Part shown: in pieces, positions 6,173-6,696 of the stretch
How the letters are laid out: each line of letters starts with the position of its first letter
Numbering within the stretch: the first letter of the stretch is position 1
NCBI GenBank assembly: GCA_002317115.1
Contig: DCIP01000036.1
Span: 1 to 6,696, forward strand
Reading direction: 5' to 3'
Source: Candidatus Scybalocola fimicaballi
GTDB taxonomy: Bacteria; Bacteroidota; Bacteroidia; Bacteroidales; Paludibacteraceae
DNA: 6,696 bases
Position numbers and translations under genes: made by a program
Notes under the pieces: model-generated
Database searches by the model: none
Told to the model about the DNA's origin: nothing
Seen by the model: the letters and a program-made list of their open reading frames with translations, nothing else

Positions 6173-6334
6173 ATGAGTGCAAGATTAAAACCAGGAGTGA
6201 AATATTTCCTAGTGATATTGTTTGCTGTAGGTTTCGGAGCATTGATGTACGTATTGAATCAGAATGGTGTAGACAAGCAGTTGATGTCATGGCCGGAAAT
6301 ATTTGACGCAGTTAAGTCAATGATAGGAAAATAA
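6173..6334 (+). CDS. 53-aa single-pass membrane peptide, third operon gene
   Basis: The ATG at 6173 lies 25 bases after the preceding stop and opens a 53-codon frame ending TAA at 6332-6334. The peptide has a basic N-terminus (MSARLKPGVK), one hydrophobic span (about 11-28, YFLVILFAVGFGALMYVL), and a C-terminal part of about 25 residues (NQNGVDKQLMSWPEIFDAVK...) that can form an amphipathic helix. By the positive-inside rule the N-terminus is cytoplasmic and the tail periplasmic. The codon style resembles the two upstream genes, and a strong terminator follows 27 bases later, marking the end of the operon. No known family is recognised. A small subunit or regulator of the coiled-coil membrane protein is a reasonable inference. 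Confidence 0.75.
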   Translation: MSARLKPGVKYFLVILFAVGFGALMYVLNQNGVDKQLMSWPEIFDAVKSMIGK

Positions 6335-6360
6335 TTGCTATTTAAGTGTGATTTATATAG

Positions 6361-6391
6361 AGACGCGGGTATATACTTGCGTCTTTTTTTT
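6361..6391 (+). terminator. Intrinsic terminator of the three-gene operon
   Basis: GACGCGGGT at 6362-6370 pairs with ACTTGCGTC at 6375-6383, nine pairs including two G-U, around a four-base loop. Eight T residues follow at 6384-6391. Confidence 0.9.
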
Positions 6392-6442
6392 GTTTTTTTA
6401 TGAACATCAATATTCATAAATTTCCATAATTCGTGTAAAAAA

Positions 6443-6471
6443 ACGATGACGATGACGTTAACGTTGACACG
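6443..6471. repeat. Tandem CGATGA plus 10-bp palindrome
   Basis: Two tandem copies of CGATGA (6444-6455) run into ACGTTAACGT (6455-6464), a perfect 10-bp palindrome. CGTGT at 6432-6436 and ACACG at 6467-6471 flank the block as short inverted arms. It lies between the operon terminator and the next promoter, more than 120 bases upstream of the latter's -33 element. It could be a binding site for a dimeric regulator; no known operator is recognised. Confidence 0.3.
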
Positions 6472-6580
6472 CCACCTCAAATTTTTGCCAAATTCCGCAA
6501 CATGTGGCATTTTAGTGTTAAAAACCTTTAAAATTTATTTTCCGCATAATCAGCGAATTACAAACATTTCTGAAAAATAA

Positions 6581-6639
6581 TTCCCGAAACGCTTGCGCAG
6601 AACCGAAATCTGCTATACTTTTGCACTCGCTTTCGGGAA
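6581..6639. repeat. Inverted repeat enclosing a promoter
   Basis: TTCCCGAAA (6581-6589) and TTTCGGGAA (6631-6639) are exact reverse complements. Allowing one bulged base, two more pairs can be added inside (GC at 6591-6592 with GC at 6629-6630). The 41 bases between the arms contain both promoter elements of the rightmost gene. An operator pair, or less likely a very short invertible element, is possible. Confidence 0.5.
6593..6623 (+). promoter_or_regulatory. Promoter of the rightmost gene
   Basis: TTG at 6593-6595, 20 bases, then TACTTTTG at 6616-6623. The -7 box is a consensus match and continues CACTCGC, the same bases that follow the -7 box of the tRNA-Asp promoter. The start would be near 6630, leaving a leader of about 40 bases. 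Confidence 0.75.
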
Positions 6640-6668
6640 GGAACGCTACTCCAAACGAAAACAAAGAC

Positions 6669-6696
6669 ATGAAACAAGCTCCCCAAGAGAGGGTGA
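6669..6696 (+). CDS. Start of a gene cut by the window edge
   Basis: An ATG at 6669 opens the frame MKQAPQERV and runs off the end. It is the first ATG after a good promoter, and the A-rich sequence before it (AAAACAAAGAC) is typical of Bacteroidota start regions. Nine residues are too few to name a product, and a start further right cannot be excluded. Confidence 0.45.

Noticed and set aside
6259..6510. Minus-strand 83-codon frame
   Set aside because: It runs through the operon terminator and antisense to the 53-codon gene. The repeated VNVNVIVIV section comes from the CGATGA/palindrome block and not from a protein fold.
6481..6515. Spaced TGCCA/TGGCA inverted pair (6486-6490 and 6505-6509)
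   Set aside because: The five-base arms are too short to stand out from chance, and no promoter element overlaps them.

Overview
The window looks like chromosomal DNA from a member of the Bacteroidota, probably order Bacteroidales. The evidence is: several promoters of the TTTG-N19-TAnnTTTG type, A-rich start regions without Shine-Dalgarno sequences, a tRNA gene without an encoded CCA end, and a secreted lamin-tail protein with a FlgD/CHU_C-like C-terminus. No mobile element, CRISPR array, rRNA gene or attachment-site duplication was seen.

Layout, left to right. A promoter (about 20-48) drives a secreted multidomain lamin-tail protein (97-1782). A gene-poor stretch of about 645 bases follows. 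It holds a strong hairpin (1796-1828), a candidate minus-strand promoter (2115-2143) and, between them, a decayed minus-strand reading frame or a small RNA of about 320 nt. Next is tRNA-Asp(GTC) (2428-2501) with a near-perfect promoter and its own terminator, then a 72-residue two-helix membrane protein (2560-2778) with a terminator. A stand-alone AICAR formyltransferase (2950-4122) follows; it belongs to the type found as the second half of human ATIC and lacks the IMP cyclohydrolase half.

The right third is a compact three-gene unit with its own promoter (4290-4320) and terminator (6361-6391). Gene one (4372-5079) encodes a soluble coiled-coil protein with an amphipathic N-terminus. Gene two (5095-6147) encodes a membrane-anchored coiled-coil protein whose helical part resembles PspA/IM30. 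Gene three (6173-6334) encodes a 53-residue single-pass membrane peptide. I do not recognise gene one or gene three as named families. The trio reads as a membrane-associated complex, possibly for membrane maintenance or remodelling, and is the best candidate here for an undescribed system. After it, a promoter enclosed by a 9-bp inverted repeat (6581-6639) leads into a gene that begins at about 6669 and runs off the window.

The tRNA and AICAR formyltransferase units are housekeeping functions. The lamin-tail protein, the 72-residue protein and the trio are envelope-associated. Apart from the trio, each gene appears to be its own transcription unit.
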